Shown here piece by piece: positions 37,657 to 47,579 of a stretch of DNA of 64,000 nt (position 1 is its first letter; every line of letters begins with the position of its first letter). The stretch comes from Ralstonia sp. 25mfcol4.1 (GTDB taxonomy: Bacteria > Pseudomonadota > Gammaproteobacteria > Burkholderiales > Burkholderiaceae), in NCBI RefSeq assembly GCF_900104095.1, contig NZ_FNJO01000019.1:46750-110749 (forward strand). Reading direction: 5' to 3'. The notes beneath the pieces are model-generated. The model ran no database searches, was not told where the DNA came from, and saw only the letters and a list, made by a program, of their open reading frames with translations. A program made the position numbers and the translations under genes.

Positions 37657-37681
37657 CAACCATGGGGGCAGGGGGGTGTTG
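37657..37681. promoter_or_regulatory. Candidate metal-sensor operator upstream of dmeF
   Basis: CAAC (37657-37660) and GTTG (37678-37681) flank a core of G5-CA-G6. G-tracts between short inverted repeats are the hallmark of RcnR/CsoR-type operators. It lies about 70-90 bp upstream of the dmeF start. No such regulator is encoded in the window. Confidence 0.35.
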
Positions 37682-37699
37682 CGGCGCCGGCGGGGCCGG

Positions 37700-38662
37700 C
37701 TACCAGCCGTGATAGTCGGCCGCCGTGTCGTAGCCGCCAAAGTGATCGGCCATGAAGTCGACAAAGGCGCGCACGCGGGCCGACAGCTTGTCGCGCGAGA
37801 GATACACCGCGTAGATATCGGCCGGCGGCGCCGACCATTCGGGCAGCACGTGCCGGAGCCGCCCGGAGCGCAGCAGCGGCGCCACCTCCCATTCGGAGCG
37901 CAGCAGGATGCCGTGCCCCTGGAGCGCCCAGTTCACCGCCACCTCGCCATCGTTGGTGGCCGCCGGGCCGCGCACCTTGACCGTCTCCTGACGGCCCGCC
38001 GCCTGCAGGTGCCAGGTGCCGTACGCGGTTTCGCTCTCGCGGATGACGATGCAGCGGTGCTGTTGCAGGGCGCGCGGCGACGCCGGCTCGCCATGGCGCG
38101 CCAGGTAGGCCGGCGCGGCGCACAGCAGCCGGCTGTTCGGCGCCAGTTTGCGCGCGTTGAGCCTGGCATCGGGCAGGTCGCCCACCAGGATGCCGACATC
38201 GAACCCTTCCTCGGCCAGGTTCAGCGCGCGGTCGGTGAGCTGCAGCTGGACTTCGACATCGGGATACGCCTGCAGGAAATCGCCCACCGCCGGCGCAATA
38301 TGCCGGCGGCCAAAGCCAAGCGTGGCATTCACCCGCAGCAACCCGCGCGGTGCCACCCGGCTGCCGCCCAGTCCCTGTTCCAGTTCCTCCAGCTCGGCCA
38401 GGATGCGCCCGCCCTGGTCCAGGTAGGCCTCGCCCTCGGGCGTCACCGACAGTCGCCGGGTAGTGCGATTCAGCAGCCGCACGCCGAGCCTGCCCTCCAG
38501 CGCGGCCAGCCGCTTGCTGGCGGCCGAGGGGGTCAGGCCCAGTTGCTGAGCGGCGCCGGCCAGGCTGCCGCGCTTGACCAGCAGGATGAAGAAGGCGAGG
38601 TCCGAGAAGGTGTCCATAGCGGCGATCGTGCTGAAATCCGCCAGCGTGACTGGTGAATCCAT
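37700..38662 (-). CDS. LysR-family regulator
   Basis: 320-aa transcription factor. The winged HTH (residues about 17-76) includes GSLAGAAQQLGLTPSAASKRLAALE and LLNRTTRRLSVTPEG; the effector domain follows from about 100, with LLRVNATLGFGRRHIAP. M16 (38617) is an equally plausible start; neither ATG has a clear Shine-Dalgarno site. It is divergent from the leuC-type gene with a 93-bp spacer and is the likely regulator of that three-gene operon. The effector is unknown. Confidence 0.9.
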   Translation of the reverse strand: MDSPVTLADFSTIAAMDTFSDLAFFILLVKRGSLAGAAQQLGLTPSAASKRLAALEGRLGVRLLNRTTRRLSVTPEGEAYLDQGGRILAELEELEQGLGGSRVAPRGLLRVNATLGFGRRHIAPAVGDFLQAYPDVEVQLQLTDRALNLAEEGFDVGILVGDLPDARLNARKLAPNSRLLCAAPAYLARHGEPASPRALQQHRCIVIRESETAYGTWHLQAAGRQETVKVRGPAATNDGEVAVNWALQGHGILLRSEWEVAPLLRSGRLRHVLPEWSAPPADIYAVYLSRDKLSARVRAFVDFMADHFGGYDTAADYHGW

Positions 38663-38715
38663 GGCACGAATGAAATGCGATTGGCGAAATTATAGCGATG
38701 GATTCCGCGATTAGA

Positions 38716-38746
38716 CTGCCTGTCATTCCATCCCCACAACAGGCAG
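38716..38746 (+). promoter_or_regulatory. Leader hairpin before the leuC-type gene
   Basis: CTGCCTGT (38716-38723) pairs with ACAGGCAG (38739-38746) across 15 nt. It ends 9 bp before the ATG and covers the only purine-rich ribosome-binding region, so it could limit translation or be a LysR half-site pair. Confidence 0.3.
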
Positions 38747-38755
38747 GCAAGCAAC

Positions 38756-40171
38756 ATGGCCGGACGCACGCTGTATCGCAAGCTCGTGGAGTCGCACACC
38801 GTGGTCACGCTCGACGCTGACAACGTGCTGCTCTACGCCGATCTGCACATCATGAACGAGTACACCAGCCCGCAGGCCTTCGCGGGGCTGGCCGAGCACG
38901 GCCGCAAGGTGCCGGCGCCGGGCCAGCAACTGGCGGTGGTCGACCATATCATCCCGACGCACGCGGAGTCGCCGCGCGTGATCCAGGACCCGGCGTCGGC
39001 GCTGCAGGCACGCAATCTCAAGCGCAACTGCGATCTCCACGGCATCCCGCTGTTCGATACCAATGATCCGCTGCAGGGCATCGAACACGTCATCGCGCCA
39101 GAGCACGGCATGATCCGCCCCGGCATGGTCGTGCTGTGCGGCGACAGCCACACCACCACGTACGGCGCGTTTGGCGCGCTGGGGTTTGGCATCGGGACGT
39201 CCGAAGTGGAGCACGTACTGGCTACGCAGACGCTGGTCTACCGCTTGGCGCGCGACATGCGCATCCGCGTGGATGGCCTGCTGCCGTCGGGTACCACGTC
39301 GAAGGATCTGATCCTGCACATCATCTCGCGCATCAGCGCCCAGGGCGCGCGCGGCTACGTGGTGGAGTTCACGGGCAGCGCCATCCGTGCCCTGTCGATG
39401 GAAGCGCGCATGACCCTGTGCAACATGACGGTCGAGGCCGGCGCACGTGGCGCGCTGATCGCGCCCGATGCGACATCGGTGAACTACGTGCTGGAGCGCG
39501 CCGCCGATATCAACGGGGCGATGGCGCAGGCCGCGCGCGCGGCCTGGGCGCAACTGGCATCCGATGCCGATGCTGCCTTCGACACCGAACTGGTGTTCGA
39601 TGCCTCGGCAGTGGAACCCTACGTGACCTGGGGCACCAGCCCCGACCAGGCGATCCCGGTTAGCGCCGCCGTGCCGCATCCGGCGGACGCCTCCGACGCC
39701 ATCGCCCAGGCTTCGGCCGAACGCGCGCTGGACTATATCGGACTGGCGCCCGGCAGCCGGCTGCAGGGCCTGCCGGTGCAGCGCGTGTTCATCGGCTCCT
39801 GCACCAACGGGCGGATCGAGGATCTGCGTGCCGTGGCCGATGTGGTGCGTGGACACAAGGTGGCCGACGGCGTGCGCGCGATGGTCGTGCCGGGGTCCGG
39901 TGCCGTGCGCGAGCAGGCCGAGGCCGAGGGTATTGCCGCGCTGCTGCGGGAAGCCGGTTTCGAATGGCGCAAGCCCGGCTGCTCGATGTGCCTGGCCATG
40001 AACGACGACGTGCTGGCGCCCGGCGAACGCTGCGCGTCCACCACCAACCGCAATTTCGAGGGCCGCCAGGGCCGGGCGGGCCGCACCCACCTGATGAGCC
40101 CGGCGATGGCCGCCGCGGCCGCCATCACGGGCTGCATCACCGACGTGCGCCAGCTCGGCCTTTCCCGCTGA
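38756..40171 (+). CDS. leuC: 3-isopropylmalate dehydratase-type large subunit
   Basis: 471-aa aconitase-family subunit with the [4Fe-4S] ligands C349 (IGSCTNGR), C409 and C412 (KPGCSMCLAMN). Other motifs are VVDHIIPTH, CGDSHTTTYGAFGALGFGIGTSEVEH and CASTTNRNFEGRQG. The sequence is LeuC-like, but the setting (LysR regulator, leuD-type gene, dehalogenase-like hydrolase, no leuA or leuB) suggests a paralogue for a catabolic 2-alkylmalate, such as citramalate or a substituted malate, in place of leucine synthesis. That is inference. Confidence 0.88.
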   Translation: MAGRTLYRKLVESHTVVTLDADNVLLYADLHIMNEYTSPQAFAGLAEHGRKVPAPGQQLAVVDHIIPTHAESPRVIQDPASALQARNLKRNCDLHGIPLFDTNDPLQGIEHVIAPEHGMIRPGMVVLCGDSHTTTYGAFGALGFGIGTSEVEHVLATQTLVYRLARDMRIRVDGLLPSGTTSKDLILHIISRISAQGARGYVVEFTGSAIRALSMEARMTLCNMTVEAGARGALIAPDATSVNYVLERAADINGAMAQAARAAWAQLASDADAAFDTELVFDASAVEPYVTWGTSPDQAIPVSAAVPHPADASDAIAQASAERALDYIGLAPGSRLQGLPVQRVFIGSCTNGRIEDLRAVADVVRGHKVADGVRAMVVPGSGAVREQAEAEGIAALLREAGFEWRKPGCSMCLAMNDDVLAPGERCASTTNRNFEGRQGRAGRTHLMSPAMAAAAAITGCITDVRQLGLSR

Positions 40172-40184
40172 CCGGAGACTCACA

Positions 40185-40829
40185 ATGTCCGCATTCACCC
40201 TGATCGAAGGCACGGGCGCACCGCTGCCGTTGCCGAACCTGGACACCGACCAGATCATGCCCAAGCAGTTCCTGCGGGGCATCGACAAGGCCGGGCTGGA
40301 CCGTGGCCTGCTCTACGACATGCGTTTCGACGAGCATGGCGCGCCGCGCCCGGATTTCGTGCTGAACCAGCCGGCCTGGCGCGATACCGGCGTGCTGGTG
40401 GCCGGCTCCAACTTCGGCTGCGGTTCCAGCCGCGAGCACGCCGTCTGGGGGCTGCAGCAGTACGGCATCCGCGCGGTCATCGCGCCCAGCTTCGGCGAGA
40501 TCTTCTACTCGAACGCCATGAACAACCGCCTGCTGCTGGTGATGCTGCCCCAGGCCCAGGTGGATGTGCTGATGCGCGCCGTGAGCGACCCGACGGCACC
40601 GGCATCGATCCGCATCGATCTTGGCACGATGACCGTGGCCGCCGGAGACTTCACGGCGCCGTTCACGATGTCGGCCCGGCACTTCGACATGTTCCGGCGC
40701 GGGCTGGACATCATTGGCATGTCGCTGACCCACGCCGACGCCATTGCGGCATTCGCGCGCCGCCACCATGCGGCCAGCCCCTGGCTTCGCGATGTGGCCC
40801 GCACTACCATGGCCCGACTGGCGGGCTAA
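40185..40829 (+). CDS. leuD: 3-isopropylmalate dehydratase-type small subunit
   Basis: 214-aa swivelling domain subunit that completes the hydro-lyase active site. LeuD motifs are NLDTDQIMPKQFLRGIDK (residues 18-35), the substrate-binding NFGCGSSREHAVW, and FGEIFYSNAMNNRLL. It starts 13 bp after the large subunit, and the hydrolase gene follows 12 bp after its stop. The pair must function together, but the true substrate is open, as for the large subunit. Confidence 0.88.
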   Translation: MSAFTLIEGTGAPLPLPNLDTDQIMPKQFLRGIDKAGLDRGLLYDMRFDEHGAPRPDFVLNQPAWRDTGVLVAGSNFGCGSSREHAVWGLQQYGIRAVIAPSFGEIFYSNAMNNRLLLVMLPQAQVDVLMRAVSDPTAPASIRIDLGTMTVAAGDFTAPFTMSARHFDMFRRGLDIIGMSLTHADAIAAFARRHHAASPWLRDVARTTMARLAG

Positions 40830-40841
40830 GGAGACAGGACG

Positions 40842-41720
40842 ATGTTCGAAGGTTTCAAGACGCACCGGATCGACCATGACGGGGTACCGATCCACGCCGT
40901 GGTGGGCGGGGAGGGGCCGCCGCTGCTGCTGCTGCACGGGCACCCGCAGACGCACGTGATCTGGCACAAGGTGGCGGGCGAACTCGCGCGCCATTTCACG
41001 GTGGTGGCCACCGACCTGCGAGGCTATGGCGACAGCGGCAAGCCGGCCGGGCTGCCGGACCACAGCAACTACAGCAAGCGCGTGATGGCGGCCGACCAGC
41101 TGGCCGTCATGCGCCAGCTTGGCTTCGGGCGATTCCGGGTGCTGGCGCACGACCGGGGCGCCCGCGTGGCGCACCGGCTGGCGGTCGATCACCCGCAGGC
41201 CGTGGAAAAGCTGGTCACGCTCGACATCGCGCCGACGCTGGCCATGTACAACCAGACCAACGAGGCCTTTGCGCGTGCCTACTACCACTGGTTCTTCCTG
41301 ATCCGCCCGGCGCCGTTCCCCGAAACGCTGATCGAGGCCGATCCGGCGCTGTACCTGCGCCAGACCATGGGCGGCCGCAGCGCCGGCATGACGCCGTTCA
41401 CCGACGCCGCACTGGCCGAGTACCTGCGCTGCCTGAAGCTGCCCGGCGCCGCGCATGGCCTGTGCGAGGACTACCGGGCCAGCGCGGGTATCGACCTGGA
41501 GCACGATCGCGCCGACATCGAGGCCGGCCGAAAGGTCGAATGCGACATGCTGGCGTTGTGGGGCGCCAACGGTGCCGTGGAACAGTGTTTTTCACCTTTG
41601 GAAGAATGGCGCAAGATTGCGCGCCGGGTGACGGGCCATGCCATGCCCTGCGGGCACTACATCGCCGAGGAAGTACCCGAGCAATTGCTGGCCGAAGTCC
41701 TGCCGTTCCTGCGCGACTGA
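40842..41720 (+). CDS. Alpha/beta hydrolase, haloacetate dehalogenase type
   Basis: 292-aa hydrolase. Residues match by position the fluoroacetate dehalogenase set I know from Burkholderia FA1: nucleophile D104 with R105 and R108 (AHDRGAR), acid D128 (LDIAP), halide pocket H149, W150 (YYHWFF) and Y211 (CEDYRA), and base H272 (CGHYIAEE). The oxyanion motif LLLHGHPQTH is at 29-38. Several family members hydrolyse chloro- but not fluoroacetate, and some act on other esters or epoxides. It is the third gene of the leuC-leuD-type operon, an unusual partner. AGGAGACAGG precedes the ATG. Confidence 0.85.
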   Translation: MFEGFKTHRIDHDGVPIHAVVGGEGPPLLLLHGHPQTHVIWHKVAGELARHFTVVATDLRGYGDSGKPAGLPDHSNYSKRVMAADQLAVMRQLGFGRFRVLAHDRGARVAHRLAVDHPQAVEKLVTLDIAPTLAMYNQTNEAFARAYYHWFFLIRPAPFPETLIEADPALYLRQTMGGRSAGMTPFTDAALAEYLRCLKLPGAAHGLCEDYRASAGIDLEHDRADIEAGRKVECDMLALWGANGAVEQCFSPLEEWRKIARRVTGHAMPCGHYIAEEVPEQLLAEVLPFLRD

Positions 41721-41994
41721 TTATCAACAACTCTCTGATTTCTCAGAGATTTCTCTCCCCGCCGCAGCCGGCCGGCTGCGCGCGGCGGCCATGACAGACC
41801 GGGACGCGAGGGCCTGGGCGCGATCAGCCAATAAGACGTTTGCTTCACATCTGAAGAGGCTGCCACCTCGTTTCGGTTGATACGCCTGTTTCACTTCCCG
41901 TCTGCACGGTCGGCCATGTGCTGGCATCATCGCGAGCTGGAGGTTTTTTTGATGGGACTGCCGCGTTGCCTGCACATCCGTAGCCAGCAGGCGA

Positions 41995-42024
41995 TTTACA
42001 TGCATTCGTGAATGTATGTATAAT
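41995..42024 (+). promoter_or_regulatory. Strong promoter with AcrR-type operator
   Basis: TTTACA (41995-42000), an 18-bp spacer and TATAAT (42019-42024) form a near-consensus sigma-70 promoter. Over it lies a 24-bp inverted repeat (41997-42020), half-sites TACATGCATTCG and TGAATGTATGTA, matching 10 of 12 positions. This is almost the operator of TetR-family efflux repressors such as E. coli AcrR. No efflux or tetR gene is adjacent; the next gene on this strand is the PagL-like gene 250 bp downstream. Confidence 0.7.
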
Positions 42025-42073
42025 CCGTCGCAAAAATTCCATCAAAATTTCTCCTCAGCTGTTAATTCCCACA

Positions 42074-42163
42074 ATGACGTACCGATTTATTGCAAGCTGC
42101 CTCGCCATCTGGCTCGGGATCTGTGTTGCCGCGAGCTGGGTGGTAGAGCGGCTCTGGGCCTGA
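42074..42163 (+). CDS. Candidate 29-aa membrane small protein
   Basis: Frame starting MTYRFIASCLAIWLG and ending VVERLWA: one hydrophobic helix (about residues 5-24) with a charged C-terminal end. It lies 50 bp downstream of the AcrR-type promoter. There is no Shine-Dalgarno site. Small single-helix proteins regulated with efflux pumps are known (AcrZ), but similarity to them is not claimed. Confidence 0.25.
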   Translation: MTYRFIASCLAIWLGICVAASWVVERLWA

Positions 42164-42275
42164 CCCGTCCCGAGCGCCAAGGTGCTTTGGCGGGGCCGGC
42201 AGTCGATTTCGTCTAGTTGCCGAGTCACTCTCTTCGATGTCTTCATCCATGAAGACAGCACAACAAGAACGCCGC

Positions 42276-42863
42276 ATGCATCTCGCCAAGTCACCCCGAT
42301 CCCTGTTCGTCCTCCGTACCCTGGCCGTCGCCGCAGCCGTCGCTGGTGCCAGTTCGGCCGCCAGCGCCGAAGAGCTGGTGGGCTGGGCCCATCCGGCCGT
42401 GCACGTGGCCTATGGCCGCGATACCAGCCACGACGTCAACAAGTACGAGCTGGGCGTCAACTTCAACACGCCGATCCAGTACGGCAACCCGCAAGGCTGG
42501 CTGTTCCGGCTGCAGGCCGAGTTCAACGTGGCCGGCTGGGATGCACGCGGGGGCACCAACCAGCAGAACCTGTTCGAATTTGGCATTTCGCCGATCCTGC
42601 GCGTCGAAAAGCGCGGTGGCTACTTCGTGCCGTTCGCCGAAGCATCGGTGGGCCTGCGCGTGCTGACGCACACCGGCACGTCCGACGAACACCGCATGGG
42701 CAGCGCCTTCCAGTTCTCCGACATGCTCGGCGTGGGCGTGGGCTTTGGCAAGAACGCCAATACCGAGGTCGGTTTCCGGTTCCAGCACATTTCCAATGCC
42801 GGCATCAAGGAACCGAACCCGGGCAGCAACTTCTACACCGGCTACGTGCGCTATCGCTTCTGA
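42276..42863 (+). CDS. pagL: Acyloxyacyl hydrolase, PagL-like lipid A 3-O-deacylase
   Basis: 195-aa outer-membrane beta-barrel with a signal peptide (about residues 1-31, cleavage after ASA). The catalytic signature H171 and S173 lies in FRFQHISNAGIKEPNPG, and it ends in the aromatic YRF typical of barrel proteins. It removes the 3-O acyl chain of lipid A, reducing TLR4 signalling in bacteria that have it. In-frame ATGs also lie at 42237 and 42249; I chose 42276 because it gives a normal signal peptide, but none has a clear ribosome-binding site. It is convergent with the MocR gene, 9 bp apart. Confidence 0.86.
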   Translation: MHLAKSPRSLFVLRTLAVAAAVAGASSAASAEELVGWAHPAVHVAYGRDTSHDVNKYELGVNFNTPIQYGNPQGWLFRLQAEFNVAGWDARGGTNQQNLFEFGISPILRVEKRGGYFVPFAEASVGLRVLTHTGTSDEHRMGSAFQFSDMLGVGVGFGKNANTEVGFRFQHISNAGIKEPNPGSNFYTGYVRYRF

Positions 42864-42872
42864 TCGCCGGCG

Positions 42873-44318
42873 TCAGGCGGCCCGGGTGCGGGCCCGGCCG
42901 CCGCGCAGCGCGTCGAAAAACGCCCACAGCTGGGGGGCATCGCCGGTGGCCACGTTGAAGCGGATCCACGGCGAATCGGTTTCATCGGGTTCGAAGTACG
43001 AACCGGGTGCCAGCCAGATGCCGTGCTCCAGCGCCAGCGTTGCCAGCTCGTTGCCAGTCAGTGCCGGCGCGCCGTCTTCCTGCGCCAGGCGGGCCCAGGC
43101 GAACATGCCGCCGTCGGGCCGCAGCATGATCTCCAGACCATGCGCTTCCATCTTTTCCGCCACCCGATCCTGTTGCGCGCGGAGCCGTTCGGCCAGCGCG
43201 GCCACGTGCCGGCCGTAGTGACCGCTGGTCAGCACCGAATACACGAGCCGTTCGGTGACTTCCGATGAAGTCAGGCCCACCGCCATCTTGGTCTGCGCGA
43301 AGGCCTTGGCCAGGTCCGGACTGGCCGCCAGGTAGCCCACCCGCAGCGACGGCGTGATCGTCTTCGAAAATCCATTGACGTAGATCACCTGCGACAGGCC
43401 GTCCATGGCCGCCAGCATCGGCGACCCGGCCGGCGCCAGTTCGCGATAGATATCGTCTTCCACCACCAGCAGCCGGTGCTGCTCGGCCAGTTGCAGCACG
43501 CGAAACGCATTCATGCTGGTCAGGCTGGCGCCGGTGGGGTTCTGCAGCACCGTGTTGACAAACAAGGCCCGGGGCGCGTGCTGGCGGATGGCATCTTCCA
43601 GCGCATCGGTGTCCAGGCCGGGCTCGGTACGATTGACGCCGATGGCGCGCAGGCCGGCCAGCCGCAAGATCTGCAACAGATTGCAATAGCACGGCGATTC
43701 CACGAGCACCGTGTCTCCGGGCCGGAGCAGGGTGCGCACCACCAGGTCCAGCGCCTGCGTGGCGCCCTGCGTCAACACGACCTGTTGGGCCTGCACGGGG
43801 ATGCCGTACTGGCTCAGGTGCGTGGCGATGTGTTCGCGCAACGCGCCGAAGCCGTATGGGTGGCCGTATCCGGACACCTGCGCCGCCGGCACGCGCGCCG
43901 CGCTGCGCATGGCCTGGTGCAGGCCTTCTTCGTTGAGCCAGTCGCCGGGCAGCCAGCCGGCGCCCGCCTTGATCGGCACGGAATGGTCGGCGAAGACATC
44001 GGACAGCAGCCAGGCGGCATTGAGCGCCGGGGCTTCCCATTGCGACGTGCGCGCCTGGCCCGCCGGCGTGTGGCGATGGGCCACGGTGTAGCCAGAGCCC
44101 GGCCGGGCGGTCAGATAGCCCAGCGCCGTCAGGCGGCCATAGGCCTCCGCCACCGTGAAGGTGCTGACGTTGTGCTGCTGCGCGAAGCGCCGCACCGAGG
44201 GCAGGAGGGCGCCGGCTCGCAAGGCGCGCTGGTCCACCAGCCCGGCAATGCCGGCCACGATCTGTTCGGTCAGGGTTTCTCCGCCACGGCGGCTTCGTGC
44301 GAGGTTCAGGTTCAGCAT
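42873..44318 (-). CDS. MocR-type regulator (GntR HTH plus aminotransferase domain)
   Basis: 481-aa fusion of a GntR winged HTH (residues about 12-80: LLPSVRRFAQQHNVSTFTVAEAYGRL, split here for clarity) to a fold-type I aminotransferase domain with PLP lysine K319 (NGFSKTITPS), N260 (LQNPTG) and D288-D289. PLP here usually serves as a sensor, as in GabR. The open frame continues far upstream through the antisense of two enzymes and is not coding there. It is divergent from the transaminase gene and probably controls it, using the CTGTACGGT boxes in the 306-bp spacer. Confidence 0.92.
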   Translation of the reverse strand: MLNLNLARSRRGGETLTEQIVAGIAGLVDQRALRAGALLPSVRRFAQQHNVSTFTVAEAYGRLTALGYLTARPGSGYTVAHRHTPAGQARTSQWEAPALNAAWLLSDVFADHSVPIKAGAGWLPGDWLNEEGLHQAMRSAARVPAAQVSGYGHPYGFGALREHIATHLSQYGIPVQAQQVVLTQGATQALDLVVRTLLRPGDTVLVESPCYCNLLQILRLAGLRAIGVNRTEPGLDTDALEDAIRQHAPRALFVNTVLQNPTGASLTSMNAFRVLQLAEQHRLLVVEDDIYRELAPAGSPMLAAMDGLSQVIYVNGFSKTITPSLRVGYLAASPDLAKAFAQTKMAVGLTSSEVTERLVYSVLTSGHYGRHVAALAERLRAQQDRVAEKMEAHGLEIMLRPDGGMFAWARLAQEDGAPALTGNELATLALEHGIWLAPGSYFEPDETDSPWIRFNVATGDAPQLWAFFDALRGGRARTRAA

Positions 44319-44341
44319 GGGAGGGCTGCAAGGTGCGAAAC

Positions 44342-44509
44342 CTGTACAGTGTACTGGCAACCCCTGCAGGATGCCCGAATTGGTGCGCTGCAGCGCGCAG
44401 GCCTTGTGCCGGATCGGTTTCAGGGCTGTGACAAGGACCGTGCCGCCGTCCGGCCGCGCCGCCGGCGGGGTGGTCACCTGTACGGTTGTCGGTGACTGAA
44501 CTGTACGGT
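44342..44509. promoter_or_regulatory. CTGTAC boxes between mocR and transaminase genes
   Basis: CTGTACGGT occurs at 44478-44486 and 44501-44509 as direct repeats 23 bp apart; a third related box, CTGTACAGT, is at 44342-44350. Direct repeats two helical turns apart just upstream of the -35 region are typical of GabR/MocR activators. TATATT at 44531-44536 is the likely -10 for the transaminase gene. The rest of the 306-bp spacer shows nothing else. Confidence 0.55.
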
Positions 44510-44624
44510 AAGGCGGCGATCTCGTGACCGTATATTCTTTACGCCAGACCTCGCCGGTAGAGTTGCCGGAAACCTCGGGCGCCGCATTTCGCGCGCCACC
44601 CCGCACACCGCACCAGGAGAACGT

Positions 44625-45956
44625 ATGGACGCCGCCAAGACCGTGATTCCCGATCTCGAAGCCCTGTGGATGCCGTTTACCGCCAATCGCCAGTACAAGG
44701 CCGCCCCGCGCCTGCTGGCATCGGCCAGCGGCATGTACTACACGACCCACGATGGCCGCAAGGTTCTCGATGGCTGCGCCGGTCTCTGGTGCGTGGCCGC
44801 CGGCCATTCGCGCAAGGAGATCGTCGACGCGATCGCGCAGCAGGCTGCCACGCTGGACTATGCGCCGCCGTTCCAGATGGGCCATCCGCTGGAATTCGAG
44901 GCCGCCACCAAGGTGGCTGCACTGATGCCCAAGGGTCTGGATCGCATTTTCTTTACGAACTCGGGTTCGGAGTCGGTCGATACGGCGCTGAAGATCGCCC
45001 TGGCCTACCATCGCGCACGCGGCGAAGGCCAGCGCACGCGCATCATCGGCCGCGAGCGTGGCTACCACGGCGTCGGCTTTGGCGGGCTGGGCGTGGGTGG
45101 CATCGGCCCTAACCGCAAGATGTGGTCGGCCAACGTGATGCCGGGCACCGACCACCTGCCGGCCACGCTGAACATTGCCGAGGCGGCGTTCTCGAAGGGC
45201 CAGCCGCAATGGGGCGCCCATCTGGCCGATGACCTGGAACGGCTGGTCGCGCTGCACGATGCGTCGAACATCGCCGCCGTGATCGTCGAGCCGATGGCGG
45301 GTTCCGCCGGGGTGCTGATCCCGCCGGTCGGCTATCTGGAGAAACTGCGCGAGATCACCAGCAAGCACGGCATCCTGCTGATCTTCGACGAGGTGATCAC
45401 CGCCTTTGGCCGTCTGGGCGCGGCCACCGCGGCAGAGCGCCTGAAGGTCACGCCGGACCTGATCACGATGGCCAAGGCCATCAACAATGCCGCCGTGCCG
45501 ATGGGTGCCGTGGCCGTGCGCCGCGAAGTCCACGACGCCGTGATCAACGCCACGCCGCAGGGCGGCATCGAACTGCCGCACGGCTACACGTATTCCGGCC
45601 ACCCGCTGGCGATGGCGGCCTGTATCGCCACGCTGGACCTGTACAAGCGCGACAAGCTGTTCGAACGCGCAGCCGAGCTGGCGCCGAAATTCGAGGCCGC
45701 CGTGCACGGGCTGCGTGGCGCGCCTTATGTGAAGGACATCCGCAACCTCGGCCTGGTGGCCGGCGTGGAACTGGAGTCGCGCCCCGGCGCACCGGGCGCG
45801 CGCGCATACGAGGCGTTCCTGAAATGCCTGGAGCTGGGTGTGCTGGTACGCTACACCGGCGACATCCTGGCGTTCTCGCCGCCGCTGATCATTTCCGAGG
45901 CCGAGATCGACCAGTTGTTCGACACCGTGCGCCAGGCCCTGCAGAGCATCCAGTAA
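44625..45956 (+). CDS. Omega-amino acid:pyruvate aminotransferase
   Basis: 443-aa class III PLP aminotransferase. The PLP lysine is K284 (TMAKAINNAAVP). Start LEALWMPFTANRQYKAAPR, then FTNSGSESVDTALKIALAYHR, ERGYHGVGFGG and IFDEVITAFGR match beta-alanine:pyruvate transaminases. It would convert beta-alanine or similar omega-amino acids to semialdehydes. The acylating semialdehyde dehydrogenase gene follows 30 bp later, and a MocR regulator is divergent: a complete small catabolic unit. Preferred substrate (beta-alanine, 3-aminoisobutyrate, taurine-like amines) is inferred only. Confidence 0.92.
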   Translation: MDAAKTVIPDLEALWMPFTANRQYKAAPRLLASASGMYYTTHDGRKVLDGCAGLWCVAAGHSRKEIVDAIAQQAATLDYAPPFQMGHPLEFEAATKVAALMPKGLDRIFFTNSGSESVDTALKIALAYHRARGEGQRTRIIGRERGYHGVGFGGLGVGGIGPNRKMWSANVMPGTDHLPATLNIAEAAFSKGQPQWGAHLADDLERLVALHDASNIAAVIVEPMAGSAGVLIPPVGYLEKLREITSKHGILLIFDEVITAFGRLGAATAAERLKVTPDLITMAKAINNAAVPMGAVAVRREVHDAVINATPQGGIELPHGYTYSGHPLAMAACIATLDLYKRDKLFERAAELAPKFEAAVHGLRGAPYVKDIRNLGLVAGVELESRPGAPGARAYEAFLKCLELGVLVRYTGDILAFSPPLIISEAEIDQLFDTVRQALQSIQ

Positions 45957-45986
45957 GACCCGCCCGAGACATAGAGGAAGACCGCA

Positions 45987-47504
<1,518 letters not shown>

Positions 47505-47553
47505 ATCGCAGATTCCTGATTCCCTGATGCCGGACGGCATCGTCGTCTTGAAG

Positions 47554-47579
47554 GCGCCCCGAACGGGGCGCTTTTTTTT
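47554..47579 (+). terminator. Rho-independent terminator after mmsA
   Basis: GCGCCCC (47554-47560), loop GAAC, GGGGCGC (47565-47571), then T8 (47572-47579). A strong intrinsic terminator ending the transaminase-mmsA operon. Confidence 0.93.
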
